In this document: positions 10,401 through 22,487 of the stretch, one piece after another
Numbering within the stretch: position 1 is the stretch's first letter
How the letters are laid out: each line of letters starts with the position of its first letter
Notes under the pieces: model-generated
Told to the model about the DNA's origin: nothing
The model's input: the letters and a program-made list of their open reading frames with translations, nothing else
Databases searched by the model: none
DNA from: Laguncularia racemosa
Lineage: Eukaryota > Streptophyta > Magnoliopsida > Myrtales > Combretaceae
Direction: 5' to 3'
Length of the DNA stretch: 64,000 nt
Assembly: GCA_037954665.1 (NCBI GenBank)
Contig: JBBMOL010000065.1
Location: forward strand, 3,596,001 to 3,660,000
Made by a program: the position numbers and the translations under genes

Positions 10401-11300
10401 AACATCACTATGAATAATGTCAAAACATTTATTGGCACAACTACCCAAAACAGGAAAAGGTAATGTCTTACTTTTGCCTAGTTTACAAGAAGAACAATCA
10501 ACTAATAAACTCTTATCTATGGAACCGAGAACACCTCTTTGCAACAAATGATTCAAAACAACATTATTTGGATGACCTAAGCGTCTATGCCAGATGCCAG
10601 CCTTATTGTCAACAACTGAAGAAGCTAATGACAAAGTCCGAGGAACGGTAAATTGTAATAGAAATAACCAGCCTACTTTAGGCCCCTTCGCTATCACCTT
10701 TCCCGACACTTGATCCTGCACAGTACAACCATCACGAGAAAAGTGGACATCACTGTTATTATCCACCATTTGCCCAACGGAAAGTAAGTTAGTAGATAAT
10801 TTAGGAGAAACCAAGACATGTCGAAAGGAGGAGCTAATATCACCAACTGTCATAATAGGAATATTATTTCCATCAGCAACCTGAATGTGTTGAGTACCAG
10901 TATATGGATGTTGATTATGCAATAAATCAGATGTGCCAGTCATATCATTTGTGGCCCCAGAATCAACAAACCAAGGAGCAGAATTAGTAGTCTTACCTTT
11001 CCCTTGAAGACCAAGAGCAGAGAAGGCAGAGAGGATCATCTGTTGAACCATATCTGGTGTGAGAACAGATTGCTTGCTGCTAGCAATTGTGGATGTTGAA
11101 CCAGGATTGCAAGAGTCGGATATCGCAGCATGAAAAGCTTGTGACCTTCTATTTTGAGGCCTTGTAGGACACTCTTTAATAATATGTCCTTTTATGCTTG
11201 CAATAATTACAAAACTTCTTACTACAATGCCGGGCAATATGACCAAATTCTTTACAGCTATAACACTGCATTGTTCCCTTTCCTCGGGTCTGAGCAGCAT
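10398..11300 (-). pseudogene. Co-1 zinc knuckles, protease and pre-integrase domain
   Basis: Near 11250-11160 lie two CCHC knuckles: CYSCKEFGHIARHC, then CNYCKHK in one frame and GHIIKECP in the next, split by a one-base shift near 11190. The protease has an intact WFVDSGATNDM motif (about 10980-10945). The GAG-pre-integrase domain reads IWHRRLGHPNNVVLNHL and CSSCKLGKSKTLPF (10615-10450). Paired knuckles are less common than one in copia gag proteins. The frame ends at the stop near 10398. Confidence 0.9.
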
Positions 11301-11977
11301 ATGCAACATTAACTATTTCCAGATGATCCACCAGTTGCACCAATAGTGGCTTGTGTTGCCAATCTTTGTTCCTCGCGCATCAATTCCCCAAAACATACAT
11401 CTAAACAGGGCACTGGATCTCTACTCAGTAACCTAACCCGAGCGGTTTCAAATTCAAGTCTGAGCTTCATCAAGAACTGATCACGACGACTCACTTCATG
11501 AACAGCCTGAAGACTAGCTAAACTCTCCTTTAACACCTTAGCATAGATAATACTAGAATATTCGCTCCATAAATTAAGGAATCCAGAATAATATTGTTCA
11601 ATTGAGAGATTACCTTGACTATAATTACTCATATCAAGTTCCAATTGGAAACTTCTTGCAGTATTATCTTGATTGTAGACGCGCTTCAAGTATTCCCACA
11701 TTTCTTTTGCTGTGCCAAAGGATCGTAAGTTATTCACCATGTGAGCCTCAATAGATCCCAAAATCCAAGAAACAATCCGTGCATCTTTTGCCTCCCATTG
11801 ACCACGATCTTTTGACTCTATAGGAGCCGGAGAAGACCTATCAATGTGACCCCAAAGCTCCTTCCCTTTCAAAAACATCTTGAACTGAAATTCCCATGCA
11901 GCATAATTCTTTCCCGTAAATCTAATAGCTAAGATTTCATGTGTTTTCTCAGAAGACATCCTAAACCGAATTGTCAC
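11300..11977 (-). pseudogene. Co-1 gag
   Basis: The 222-codon frame opens with a copia gag (UBN2-like) region: IRFTGKNYAAWEFQFKMFL, GHIDRSS, WILGSIEAHMVNNL, TAKEMWEYLKRVYNQDN, SNYSQGNLSIEQYYSGF. Two starts are possible; the internal ATG at 11959 (MSSEKTHE) fits copia gag better than the one at 11977. A one-base shift near 11305 puts the frame on a stop (GNS), while the zinc knuckles continue in the next frame. Confidence 0.93.
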
Positions 11978-12111
11978 TCACAACTTGATTATCAAAACTT
12001 GTTGATTGGAATTAATCAACCTAAAGGCAAAAAATAAAACAACCAAGAACAAACCAGCAATTCCAAGACTAAAAAGAGAACTATGGATTCAGTGTAATAC
12101 TCAGTTGTGTG

Positions 12112-12123
12112 GCTCTGATACCA
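12112..12123 (-). promoter_or_regulatory. Co-1 primer binding site (initiator tRNA-Met)
   Basis: On the minus strand this reads TGGTATCAGAGC, complementary to the 3' end of plant initiator tRNA-Met, the usual primer. It abuts the 5' LTR with no spacer, which helps fix the LTR edge at 12124. Confidence 0.92.
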
Positions 12124-12659
12124 TAACAACTTTTGTAAAACTTTAGCTGAATGCCTTTCATAATTCATGTTCAAGTATATATATATACATTAGGAGGATA
12201 TCTTTCCAAGTAACTATATTTTACAAACTAGGAAAATAAATCTTCCTCTACTAAAATATATAATACAAAATATACATGCCATATTTACAAACTAAGTCGC
12301 GAAACAAATATCTAAGTATTCACGGCTGTGTTACATGGCCGTGCCTTTTAGCCGTATATCAGGCTGTGTATGCTTCTGGCAGCTACCTGACACAATACAC
12401 GGCCGTGCCTTCTAGCCGTGTATCCGGCCGTGTATGCTTCTGGCTGCTACCTGACATAATACACGACCGTGCCTTCTGTCCGTGTATCCGGCCGTGTATG
12501 TTTCTGGGAAGTACCTGACACAACACACGACCGTGCCTTCTGACCGTGTATCCAGCCGTGTATATTTCTGGAAGTTATCTGATACAATACACGGTCGTGC
12601 CTTCTAACCGTGTATCCAGCCGTGTATGTTTCTAAGCTTCCATACCTTCTTGTTTGATA
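12124..12659 (-). repeat. Co-1 5' LTR (536 bp)
   Basis: It matches 7526-7995 and differs by about one extra tandem unit. The end at 12659 is set by loss of similarity with the other LTR and by the TTATT duplication that follows. The minus strand reads TATCAAAC at the start and TTGTTA at the end, an imperfect inverted repeat with TA..TA ends. Confidence 0.9.
12320..12635. repeat. Tandem array with ACGGCCGTG motif in the Co-1 5' LTR
   Basis: It is the same 64-66 base repeat as at 7720-7970, with about five units and so roughly one more. Unit markers ACACGGCCGTGCC or a one-base variant occur near 12397, 12461, 12525 and 12589. Confidence 0.85.
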
Positions 12660-12664
12660 TTATT

Positions 12665-13114
12665 GTTGTGTTATTTAAAGCTTAGTTGAGTGTTGGTGTG
12701 GTAAAAATTGAATATAATGGAAGTTCATTATATATTGGAATATTACAGTGTGCTTATGAAAGTTGAAGAAGCCTATCATTCGAATGATATAAATCTTATC
12801 ATCCAAACACCTCCAAAAAAAAAAAAAAAGTGACTAAGAGAGTTATCAATTGTACCGACTGACACTAGTCATTTTATTGGTTTACCATCAATCACACTAT
12901 TGCCTAGTGCATTATTCCATTTCCATTTTCTCAATCCTCTCTCATCTATGCTCTTTCCTAAGCCTAACAGTGTATAAAACCTCATTAGTTCATTCTAAGG
13001 TCTTCTAAACCACTTTCAACATTACATTAAATTCTTAATGACAAAATAGACCCAACTTACATACTTAGAACACCACAACTTTGATAAAATTTACAAAGTC
13101 TCTATAGTAAATTA
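12665..13114. other. Non-coding DNA after Co-1, no gene seen
   Basis: The stretch includes an A run near 12818-12833. It may continue the LTR-like sequence interrupted by Co-1, but no coding trace or RNA gene is visible. Confidence 0.35.
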
Positions 13115-14580
13115 AAAAACAACTATTCAAGTTACTATCATCCAAATTCAATATAATATATAAAAGAAGTAGCCATGTTAATAGTAAGATTAGGTTATTG
13201 CTATACTTTGAGATTGAATAATGTTGATAGACTGATTGAAATAATGGGTGAACTATGACTTTACTATGAATATGGTGGCTTTAAGAGTTGATAAATTATT
13301 TGATATATCTTGTTTGGTCACCTCTAAACAATTTAATGGATTAATTGATTAGTTGATATTGAGGAAAGGGTAAGGAGTATCCTGTCTGACTAAGGATGTC
13401 TCAAGCAAGTCCTTAAGCATCAGGTTAAAGATAGTGTCAAGAAAAGATTTAAGAGTATCTTGGGATGACTGGCTAAGAATCATGTTAAGACCATTACTAC
13501 CTTTGAGATTAAAAAGATTGATTGATAAGTTGTAACTTTAATTGAAATATTATTACTTTATGAATTGATTACTTACTTGATGTATCCAATTGGTTGTCTT
13601 TAAACTAATTAAGTAATAAATTAGATTAATCTAAAACTTGACATATATTGCACGAGATATTACATTATTTAGAGGCCATCATTATCATACAATAGTAGGA
13701 AAGGATGACGTATTTGGTGATCCTACCATATTATCTACAAACTAAGTTGCATTGAGAATAACTGCACTTTTAGTAGAGCTTAAAGTCTTGTCTACTGTTA
13801 AGGGTATTGTGCATTTGAATCTTGAGGCATCTGGCCAGGGATGTCACGAGTGGATCCTAGGGCACTTGGCTACTCATGTTTCAAGAAGATCTTAGGGTGT
13901 TTGGCTAAAGATCACATTAAACTAAGAGTGAAGGGCCTCCTAGGGTGTTTGCTAAGGGTGTTACTTGTTGGGCAACTAGTACATTGATGACTATTGTATT
14001 CCTAACCCAAGGTTAAGGGGGGCACAATCCTTGGACTTCATGCTGGTTATTGGAAGATTGTTGCTCGTGCATAGCATATGGTTGATATAATGTTTGTGCT
14101 TATATAGTAATGAAAATATTGCATTCCCATCTCACTGAGTTATAATGTATGCTCATCCCTCAGTAGATTGTTTTTGTAGGTAATATCCCACAAGCTTAGG
14201 ATAAGATATGACATGGTTTGAATGAGAGGTACCTAATTTAAGGTTGATAGTGTAAGAAGTCTTATGGTAGATAATTTAGTTATATAATATAGTATCTAAT
14301 CATTAGGAACTCAAGTAGAAATATATTTTTGTAAAACATAGAGTTACTTACCCATTTTACTATTTTGATGGGGGATTCTGAATTTTTATGGTTTTGGTAA
14401 ATTGTAGATTGTTAGGTTCCATAGTTATTTTATATATTGTAATTATATGTAATATGATTAAAATGAATTCATAGATAATTGTATAGAGTCTTCCAATATC
14501 TAACTTATAAGGTAGTTATCATGTAATGGTTACACATTTGATGTGATAGCTTTTAGTTAATCCTATTAGCCCCTCTTTAA
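13115..14580 (+). repeat. Family Y LTR-like repeat, copy Y1
   Basis: It aligns with 16275-17800 over its whole length, from the GAAGTAGCCATGTTAAT segment to a shared TTATATGTAATATGATTAAA segment and the TTAGCCCCTCTTTAAGG end, and partly with 58690-59690 and 61500-62425. Inside, a roughly 50 base phrase of the type TAGGGTGTTTGGCTAAGG recurs several times. Order and orientation suggest an old LTR, but no clean ends, primer site or TSD could be fixed. Confidence 0.6.
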
Positions 14581-14939
14581 GGTCATTTCAAAAATTGTTT
14601 CAGAGCTTTAAGTTATTAGAAATAGGACCAACCTACTAAATTGTGAGATAATGTAGAACTTGGGTAATTTAGTAAGAGTTATAACTAAAAGAATTAGACA
14701 GTAAGCTATATAAATATATATCTATTTATCACTGTAGGGCTACCATTTGATCATACAAACATATGAATATATGAACTTAAAAAATTCATACCTGAACATA
14801 TAAAGTCCAAAATTTGTGGTCTTATTCAAACAATTAAGCTGCATACATAACAGTAATTCAAACTTCGAACATATGAAATATGAAATAAACATAAAGTATT
14901 GAAATAAAGTGATCTACATAGATTACTAATAGATCGGTT

Positions 14940-15050
14940 ACTTGATTTCACTAACCTAAGTGGATATCCACACAGTGTTGGAGGTGTGAAGGAAATTATT
15001 TGTGAGATTGTCCACAATTAGAAAGATTATTGTTTTCAGTGTGGAATGGA
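14940..15050 (+). pseudogene. Relic of a retrotransposon gag zinc-knuckle region
   Basis: In shifting frames this reads a CCHC-like string with DCPQLER followed by CFQCG, the paired knuckle pattern of many gypsy gag proteins. A stop (TGA) and frame changes break it. It lies between Y1 and Y2, upstream of the gag core fragment at 16070, an order opposite to a normal gag. Confidence 0.4.
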
Positions 15051-15659
15051 TAAATAATAGTTATAAGATCATCTAAGGAAGCTATTATAATATATCTTAG
15101 TAATGAGTATAAAGGTCATCTCATTAAACTTTACTCTCATAATCAATATGGAATTAGATATGTAAGATAAGGAAAGCAAAGACCAATAGTAGCCTTATAT
15201 CCCTACAAGGGTTAGGAAAAGGAAAGAAAGGGATATAAGAGGATAGAGTAGGAGAAAGAAGGAAACCTTGAGAAAGAGCAAATGATCAAAGATTTACTAG
15301 ACTTAGAACAAGCTTTAGGGTTAAGAACATAGCCTCAAATGAAACTATCGAGAAATGTGGAAAATCTAATGGGGTATAAAGTGAGATTCTTAGTCATAGT
15401 AGCAAATAAAGTGAAATTATTGAAAGATAATATAATAGACCCTTTTATGAAAGGGCAAGTAGGGCTTGTAAACTAAGGATGAAATTTTGCAATATACTTA
15501 TATCATCTTTACTCATGACATAATATTTGTATTGTGAAGTTATATGTACTCTAAGGGCCTTTTGAATGGAGTCAAAGCTTTATGTGGAGAATTTTTATTT
15601 ATAATCTTAATGACCTAATTTACTTGATGCCATTTGTAGTGGTAGTATTAGAAGGGATA

Positions 15660-15880
15660 AAAGAATCATGACCCCTGCTCAATATTGGAAAGTTAAGAAA
15701 ACCCTTCCTCAGATTGAAGTAACTACTTTTGAGTATTGCAAGGAGCAAGATACACAACCTAAGACTCTTGGAAAAGCTCTTAAAAGGAATCACATAAATG
15801 TATCCCCTCCTAATAAAACTGAAAAGGATAGCCAAGTAAAACAATCAGAAAATGTAGTTCTATAATTGACTCAACAATAA
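15660..15880 (+). other. Short open frame between Y1 and Y2, unrecognised
   Basis: A 65-codon frame from 15668 begins MTPAQYWKVKKTLPQIEV and is rich in Lys and Thr. I do not recognise a domain. Given the surrounding gag relics, it may be the linker of a decayed retrotransposon protein. The rest of 15051-16070 shows nothing I can name. Confidence 0.25.
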
Positions 15881-16069
15881 ACTTTGCTAACATAATCTTT
15901 ATTTCTAGGAAGGTAGCTCCCATGGAAACAGCCATAACCACCAATACAACTCCCTCTTCCTCTAGCTCTAATTGCACTAGTTGTCCTAATTGGTGGACAA
16001 AATGATGGTGACCAAGGATAAGAGGAAAATAGGACACAAAGTAGTATTTTTCTAGATTCCATTTGATCT

Positions 16070-16250
16070 AAACGATACTTTGATGGGACCATAAGTAAAC
16101 TAAAGGATGCTGAAGACTGGATTGCACAGTTTGAGCAATCTTTTCTAGCTTATGGAGTCCCAGAACATTAGAAAGTAGCATTTGGAACTTATATGCTAAA
16201 TATGACAGTGAAACTTTAGTGGGATGCTAGAGAGAGTTTTACCTTACCCT
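16070..16250 (+). pseudogene. Ty3/gypsy gag core fragment
   Basis: It reads FDGTISKLKDAEDWIAQFE, QSFLAYGVPEH, stop, KVAFGTYMLN and WDARESF, a gypsy-type retrotransposon gag core (compare the DAEDWI and W-W-x-R motifs). The TAG and TAG stops replace likely Gln and Trp. It ends where Y2 begins. Confidence 0.65.
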
Positions 16251-16274
16251 ATTACATAAAACACTTTTAGAAAC

Positions 16275-17800
16275 AACCATCCAAGTTGCAATTATCCATA
16301 TTTCTAAATATTTAAATTGATTTCCCTTAATCTAAAATGCCAATATAATAAATGAAAGAAGTAGCCATGTTAATGGTAAGATTAGGTTGTTGCTATGCTT
16401 TGAGATTTAACAATGTTGATTGAATGACTAAAATAATGGGTGAAACATGACTTTACTATGAATATGATGGCTTCATGGATTGAAGAATTGTTTAATATAT
16501 CATGTGTGGTCACCCTTAAACAATTTAATGGATTGATTGACTGGTTGATATTAAGGAAAGGGTAAGGAGCATCCTAAAGTGTTTGATTAGAGATTTAAGC
16601 AAGTCCCGAAGCACTAAGCTAAGGATAGTGTTATGAAAAGATTTAAGAGTATCTTGGGGCGACTGGCCAAAAATCATGTTAGGATTATTACCACCTTTGA
16701 GATTAAATGGATTGATTCATAAGTTATGGTTTTACTATAAATATTATTACTTTATGGATTGATTGTCTACTTAATGTATCTGGTTGTTCACCTTTAAACT
16801 AATTAATTAATGAATTGACTTAATCTAAAACTCAATACACATTGCATGAGACATTGCATTATTTGGAGGTTATCATTGTCACATGGTGGTAGGAAAGAAT
16901 GACATGTTTGGTAGTTCTAGCCTGCTATTTTTGAACTAAGTGGACTTGGGAATTGTCACACTTTTAGTGGAGACTGGAGCGTTATCTACCGTTGAGGGTA
17001 TTGTGTGTGTGAATCTTAGGGTATTTGGTCAAGGGTGTCATGAATGGATCTTAAGGCATTTGGTTAGGGATACCTTGAGAAGATCTAGGGGTGTTTAGCT
17101 AGGGATTGTGTTAAGGCAATAGTGAAGGGAATCTTAGGATGTTTGGTTAAGGATGTCACTTATTGGATGACCAGGACAATGATGGCTACTGTATTCCCAA
17201 CCCAGGGTTATGGGAAGTTGAATCTTAAACTTTACGCTGGTTACTGGAAGACCATGTGTGATGTTGCATTTCATATGATTGCTCATGCATAGCATATAGT
17301 TGATAACTTACTTGTGCTTCTATAGTAATGAGAATATTGGATTTTCATCTCACTAAGCAATAATGTATGCTCACCCCTTAATATATTGTTTTTGCAGGTA
17401 ATACTCTAAAAGCTTGGGATGAGATATAATATAGTGTGAACGAGAGTTACCTGTTTTAAGGTTGATGGTATAAGAGGTGTCATAGCAGATAATTTAGTTG
17501 TAGAATATAGTATATGATCCTTGAGAACTCAAGTAGAAATATTTTTTTTCCTAAAACTTAAAGTTGCTTACCCATTTTACTATTTTGGTAAGGGATTCCA
17601 ATTCTCTGCAATTCTGATGAACTATGATTGGTAGGTTCTGTAGTTATTTTATAAATTGTAATTATATGTAATATGATTAAATGAATTCATAGATTATCAT
17701 GTAGAGTCTTGCAATTTTTGACTTATAGGATAGTTATCATGTAGTGGGTGTACACGTGATTTAGTAGCTTTTAGTTGATCTTATTAGGCCCTCTATAGGG
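16275..17800 (+). repeat. Family Y LTR-like repeat, copy Y2
   Basis: It is a diverged direct copy of Y1. Shared markers are AAGAAGTAGCCATGTTAAT, GGGTGAAACATGACTTTACT, TGACTGGTTGATATTAAGG and GACCATGTGTGATGTTGCAT. Y1 and Y2 with the gag relics between them look like the remains of one LTR element with a shrunken, rearranged interior. Confidence 0.6.
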
Positions 17801-18280
17801 TTGTTAGAGTGAATGTTGAGTTCATTACATATAAGAATCTCAAGTAAAGACTTTATTATCTTTGGATAAGATTTCCAAGCAACTCATATAGTAAATGGTG
17901 TCTCATAGATTGAAACAAGAGTTTTAGTTTCCCACTTACACATCATGTGGGAATTAATAGTTGATCAAGAATTTTCTTATTTATTTAATATCATAATTTC
18001 CCCTTATTGACTAAATTTAATTTTTGGTAAATGTTTCCTACCTTATTCTTTTATCCTTTGTATTTTTTGTCCTTATGTTTTAATGTTATAGTATTAATGT
18101 AATTGTTATTTATAGTATTTTACTAATAAATAAATAGTAACTTAAAATAATTTAGTTAGTTTATTATAATTTAATAATAAATGAAATTCAATGCTATTAA
18201 TTATTGTAAAGAAAAAAAAGAAAAAAGTAAAAGAAAATGTTATTAAAGTAATAAATGTAACTTGAGAAAAAATCATGAAA
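17801..18280. other. AT-rich non-coding stretch, no gene seen
   Basis: There is no supported coding frame. The 18180-18240 part is a run of AAGAAAAAAA-type sequence that could be the 3' tail of the tRNA-like repeat that follows on the minus strand. Confidence 0.4.
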
Positions 18281-18331
18281 ATTGAACTCATGACCTCTAA
18301 TGCAAAAACTTTCGCATTTACCACTAAGCCA
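18281..18331 (-). other. tRNA-like (SINE-like) remnant with A and B boxes
   Basis: On the minus strand a box A-like TGGCTTAGTGG (18321-18331) is followed about 30 bases later by a box B-like GAGTTCAAT (18282-18290), the internal promoter layout of RNA polymerase III units. A T-rich to AAG-rich stretch lies downstream. It does not fold into a complete tRNA by eye, so a SINE fragment or tRNA-derived part of a larger repeat is more likely than a tRNA gene. Confidence 0.4.
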
Positions 18332-21300
18332 TATACAATGTGTTATTAATAATTACTCTTAAAATATACATATTATATATATAATTTTTATTTAAAAATT
18401 CGTAATTAATTGTAATTTATTTTTTTCGAACTTAGGAGGCTTGGGCCCCTTTTACCCCCTTTAAATTTGCCCTTGCCTAATGCTGTCCCTCTTTCTTTTA
18501 CTTATTTTCCCCTATTTTTCATTGTAACTTTAGGTTTTTAAAATTCTTTTACCTTATTTTTTTCCACTTACTAAGCAGTAAGATCGCAAAATTTGAAATA
18601 ATTAAAATAGAAAAATTACTCTTTTTTTTAAAAAAATTTCATGTATGTTATTAAAAGTTCCATAAATTTTGCATATGAAAAACTTATGATATCACATATA
18701 AATTACTTTTTAAATATCTTATAAACTCGACATTTATAGGAGAAAAAAGGTAAAATTTATAGGTTTCATCGGAGGTATAGGCTAATTCTAAAATGTTGCA
18801 ACATAGATTTTGGCTTTAAAATTTAGGAATTTATACCTTATAAGGTAAGATATGGGTAAGGCATCATACCTTATCCACTTTATACCTTTTTACCCTTAGC
18901 TTTACCTATTACCATTAGTTAGGGAGCACATATTGGCTCTTGATTGATTCATGATAATTAATTTAATAAATAATGTTGTTAAATATATTTACATAAATAA
19001 TATAATTAAGAAATACAAGTACACCAAGAAAAAGAGAGTCAAAAACTAAATTCAAGCTTAATTAAAGTGAAATAACAATAAATAATTGAAGAAATAAAAT
19101 TCATAAGAAATTGTGAACATGCGGTAAGCCTATTATCCTCTTTAGCATCAAACCAAACTTCTTCACTAGCAATGGAACAATTTAGAAAATTCTAGTGATA
19201 AAACATCAAATCTTAACATTATTATGATGATGCATAAAAGCTAAATTCACACTTAATCCTTTGAATTCTCTTCAAACATCTCTCATAAAAAAAGATTCTT
19301 AAAATGTTCCACTCCTTTAGAATTAATTTGAGTTTGATGTAATTTCCCCATTCATAGAGCATCTGGAAATCTCTTATACACTCTCTCTCTAAGATATTTT
19401 CTTTCCCTTAATTTTTGCGTGTGAGAACTAAATAAATAGTAAGATCTAATTAGAAAGAGTTTAAGCCAAAAAGAAAAACTAAGAAGAGAATTGAGGAAGT
19501 GAATATTGTTGATTTAACCCTTGGTTAAATTAAGTTTTTTCTTTTTCTAGTATCTTACATTTTTATGACTTTTTTGTTCTTTGTATTACTAAGCTAAACA
19601 TATTTAATAATATTACTTTATTAAATTTATTTTGACCTACTAAAAAATCGTTGCATACCTTTAATTAATACTGATAGATATTCATTAAACATAAGGTTGT
19701 AGCTTAAAGTAGGCAATATTACATATGTTAGGAGTGCCACCATCACCGCTAGTGCTATCATTGCTACAATGCCATCACCACCATCATTACTATATTAAAA
19801 TCCCTATACCGTAACACCTAGTCTCTCGAGACGTTTACTTAACTTGTAATGACCTTATCACTTAAGAGATGGTTCGTTATTCCTTCCCTAATTTTAGAGT
19901 GAGGCTTAAGGCTTACTTGTAATTGGACATTTAACTAAAATCTAAAAATATCAATATTACTTTAAACTTCATTTCACCATCATAAAATATTGTAGCGAAA
20001 TTGTATAAATCATAACTTTCATTAATAACATTGTAGCGCATTTCATATTTATATTTTACATACGAGTAAGTTTACACTTCATAACTTTACACTTTGCATT
20101 TCTTTCTCTATTACATAACATAATGAAATTCCATAAAGTTGTATCAAAATCCTTTTCATTATTTGCTCTTACAACCTATCCCTCAATGAGTGTTTGGTAC
20201 TTAGGGTTAGACAACTCACCTCTCAACTCATAATCAAGCAAGGTGAGCAAGATTGAATACAACAAGTAACAATACATGTATACATGGATACATAACTAAC
20301 AAAAAAACCATAACAGTAGTTTTGAAGCAATTAGAAAGGTATGCCATGCTAATGCATATAACACATACAAATACCAACATCTTATCCATAAGAGTAGTGC
20401 TTGGCAACTTAAAGTTGATATAATTGGGAATTAGCAATGAGAGTTGGAAGACTTGAATTGTGATAAGACTAGTCTATGAGAATTGCAAGACTCAAGCCTT
20501 GAATACAATCCAAATATTGAAAACCGAGTTCAAGCTTTTTTGTTTCCATGAATTTAGTTTTTGAAAACATGATCCTTGGATCCTTTTATACCATGCCAAC
20601 CTTAGAGAACATATCCAAAACAAAACAAATAATATCATAACAAAATACTAAACTCTCGACATAGTCAAGTGAATTTGGACAAGTATCAATTGTGAGATTC
20701 AATTTGGGCTACAGAGATAATAGGTCTTTTGGGCTTAAAATAATAGGAAGTTCACACATACATTTTGCATAATACCCTCTCTATAGAACAAATTAGCTAT
20801 GACTAGATAATCATTTAATGAATTAAGTGGGTCAATAGAAGTTGGCTATTAGATTAGACCCAAATTGATTTAATCATGACTCACTGAACTAATGTTTTTA
20901 TTACACTCTTCCATATTTCTTTCTCATATATTCTAATTAGATTTATCATTTAAAAAAAAAATTGTCTAAGTTTGACCAAAATTTGTATATACAACCAAAT
21001 GTGAGAATAATTAATTTATAGGGAATCAAAGAAAATGAATACTTCTAATCCCCAACTAAAAACATACCTATTGCATTCGAATAGTTATATAAAACATGGA
21101 TTTAAAGGATTATATTTACTAAATTATACAAGCAAGGATAAAACATTTTAAAAAAATTTCATAAGAATTTGGAAAAAAGAAAAAAAAAAGATTTCATAAG
21201 ATGGTAATAAGAAACAAAACATCCCATTACATTATACAAACAACAAAATAACATACAAATTATTTATAAGCAATACATAATTACACAACACTTCGACTAG

Positions 21301-21829
21301 AGTAAAACTTCCTTTTTAACCTTATATGGCGGTTCTTCATGCAACATAATGCATAAAAGAAACAAATTCACAACCCTAAGTTACACACTAACATAAATAA
21401 ACATTGCATCCCATTTGGGATAAATGGTGGGTTCTATTTTACAAAATAATTAACCAATAAAATCTAAAAGATTCTAATCGATTAACTTATTTGGATCATA
21501 ATAAATCCTACTAAATCTGATAATGTAAAGATACATCATTATTAAAATATTATAAATAATGTATAAAATTACTCTAAATAAAACAAAACAACAAAATTCA
21601 ACTCAATTTAGGGATCTAGCGGTTAGCTACCTAAATTCGCTGGTTGATCGCATTAACTTACTAGTTAACCTTCCAAGTTTGGTAGTTTATCCCTTATTAT
21701 TCTTCACTTTGCCTCTATTTATCCCTAAATCAAATATTAACCTTATAAATTTTACTTAAACTTCTCTTTTTTCAATTGCAAGCACTTCCACCATTTTTTC
21801 CCTCTAAGCTTTCAAATTTGACTAATTTA
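18332..21829. other. Long AT-rich non-coding region, no gene seen
   Basis: No frame with a recognisable domain occurs on either strand. A short CACCATCACC-type imperfect trinucleotide run lies near 19735-19790. A CCGTAACACCTAGTC string near 19810 resembles the start of some gypsy LTRs, but I could not find its partner. The region looks like decayed repeats. Confidence 0.5.
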
Positions 21830-22242
21830 TGTTGGAATTTCCTTTCGGTTAAGATCTTTGCTGATTTTTAGGAAAATTCATTTTTAGATATGGTCCATTT
21901 TAAGTATACCTTCTACCTATATCTTTTCAGCGAAATATGTCTTTATCACATCAAATAAAGATTTTGTGATAGTTAGAGCTTAACAAGATGTGATATTTTT
22001 CTTTTAGGTTCACTAAGCTTGCTCCTCATTCAAAAAATTACACCATCAAGTTAAGAGTGAGTGATGGTTTAGAAAAACCAAATGGAAACCAAGGGCACCA
22101 TAGTTAAGAAATTGGAACGTCTCGAGTTTGATTGCAATGGTTTGAGGTATGCTTTTTTGATCCAATTTGCTTCCACTATTTGATCTAAAAGATGTTTATT
22201 TAGTTTTCCAAACATGCTTAGATCAATTAAGATTGTTTATCA
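21830..22242 (+). repeat. Co-2 5' LTR (413 bp)
   Basis: It begins TGTTGGAATTTCC and ends ATTGTTTATCA. It aligns with 53345-53731 through ATCACATCAAATAAAG, GGTTCACTAAGCTTGCT and TTTGATCTAAAAGATGTTT. The pair differ by many substitutions and indels, so this is one of the older insertions. Confidence 0.88.
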
Positions 22243-22244
22243 TT

Positions 22245-22256
22245 TGGTATCAAAGC
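22245..22256 (+). promoter_or_regulatory. Co-2 primer binding site, one base off consensus
   Basis: It reads TGGTATCAAAGC; the consensus for initiator tRNA-Met priming is TGGTATCAGAGC. It lies two bases after the LTR end. The single difference is a G-to-A change. Confidence 0.85.
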
Positions 22257-22411
22257 TTTAGAATGACTTCGTCTTATATCTAGTTTTGAATTTTTGAAAT
22301 TAGGTGTTAAGATTTTGATTTTTTTTTTGGGTCCCAATAAGGTTGGAAATTGATAGGAAATAAAATCTATTGAAAAAAAAAGAAAAAAAATGCACATTAC
22401 GCACCTGTTTT

Positions 22412-22487
22412 GGATTGAACACGCAACTTTCAAATCTTTAGTCTATGACCTTCTTTTCTTTGTCGATGCACCCACTTGACCAACTGG
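22412..22487 (-). other. tRNA-like segment in the Co-2 leader
   Basis: The minus strand shows GGTCAAGTGGG (box A-like) and, about 50 bases on, GTGTTCAATCC (box B-like). This resembles a SINE or tRNA-derived fragment. It is unproven and may be chance or part of the leader. Confidence 0.3.

Larger units (their letters stand above)
7526..12659 (-). mobile_element. Ty1/copia LTR retrotransposon Co-1, full length but disabled
   Basis: Two LTRs (7526-7995 and 12124-12659) bracket gag, protease, integrase, RT and RNase H in copia order on the minus strand. A primer binding site and a polypurine tract abut the LTRs. The five-base TSD is TTATT (7521-7525 and 12660-12664). The LTR ends are TA..TA, not TG..CA. 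The polyprotein is broken by several frameshifts and at least three Trp-to-TAG stops, so the copy is not autonomous. Confidence 0.93.

Noticed and set aside
7720..12635. Regular repeats suggesting a CRISPR array
   Set aside because: Units are contiguous tandem copies with no unique spacers and no cas genes, and the DNA is from a plant.
18281..18331. Functional tRNA gene
   Set aside because: Only A and B box likeness is present; no full cloverleaf can be drawn by eye.
21830..22242. Solo LTR
   Set aside because: A primer binding site follows, and a partner LTR with the same TSD was found at 53345-53731.
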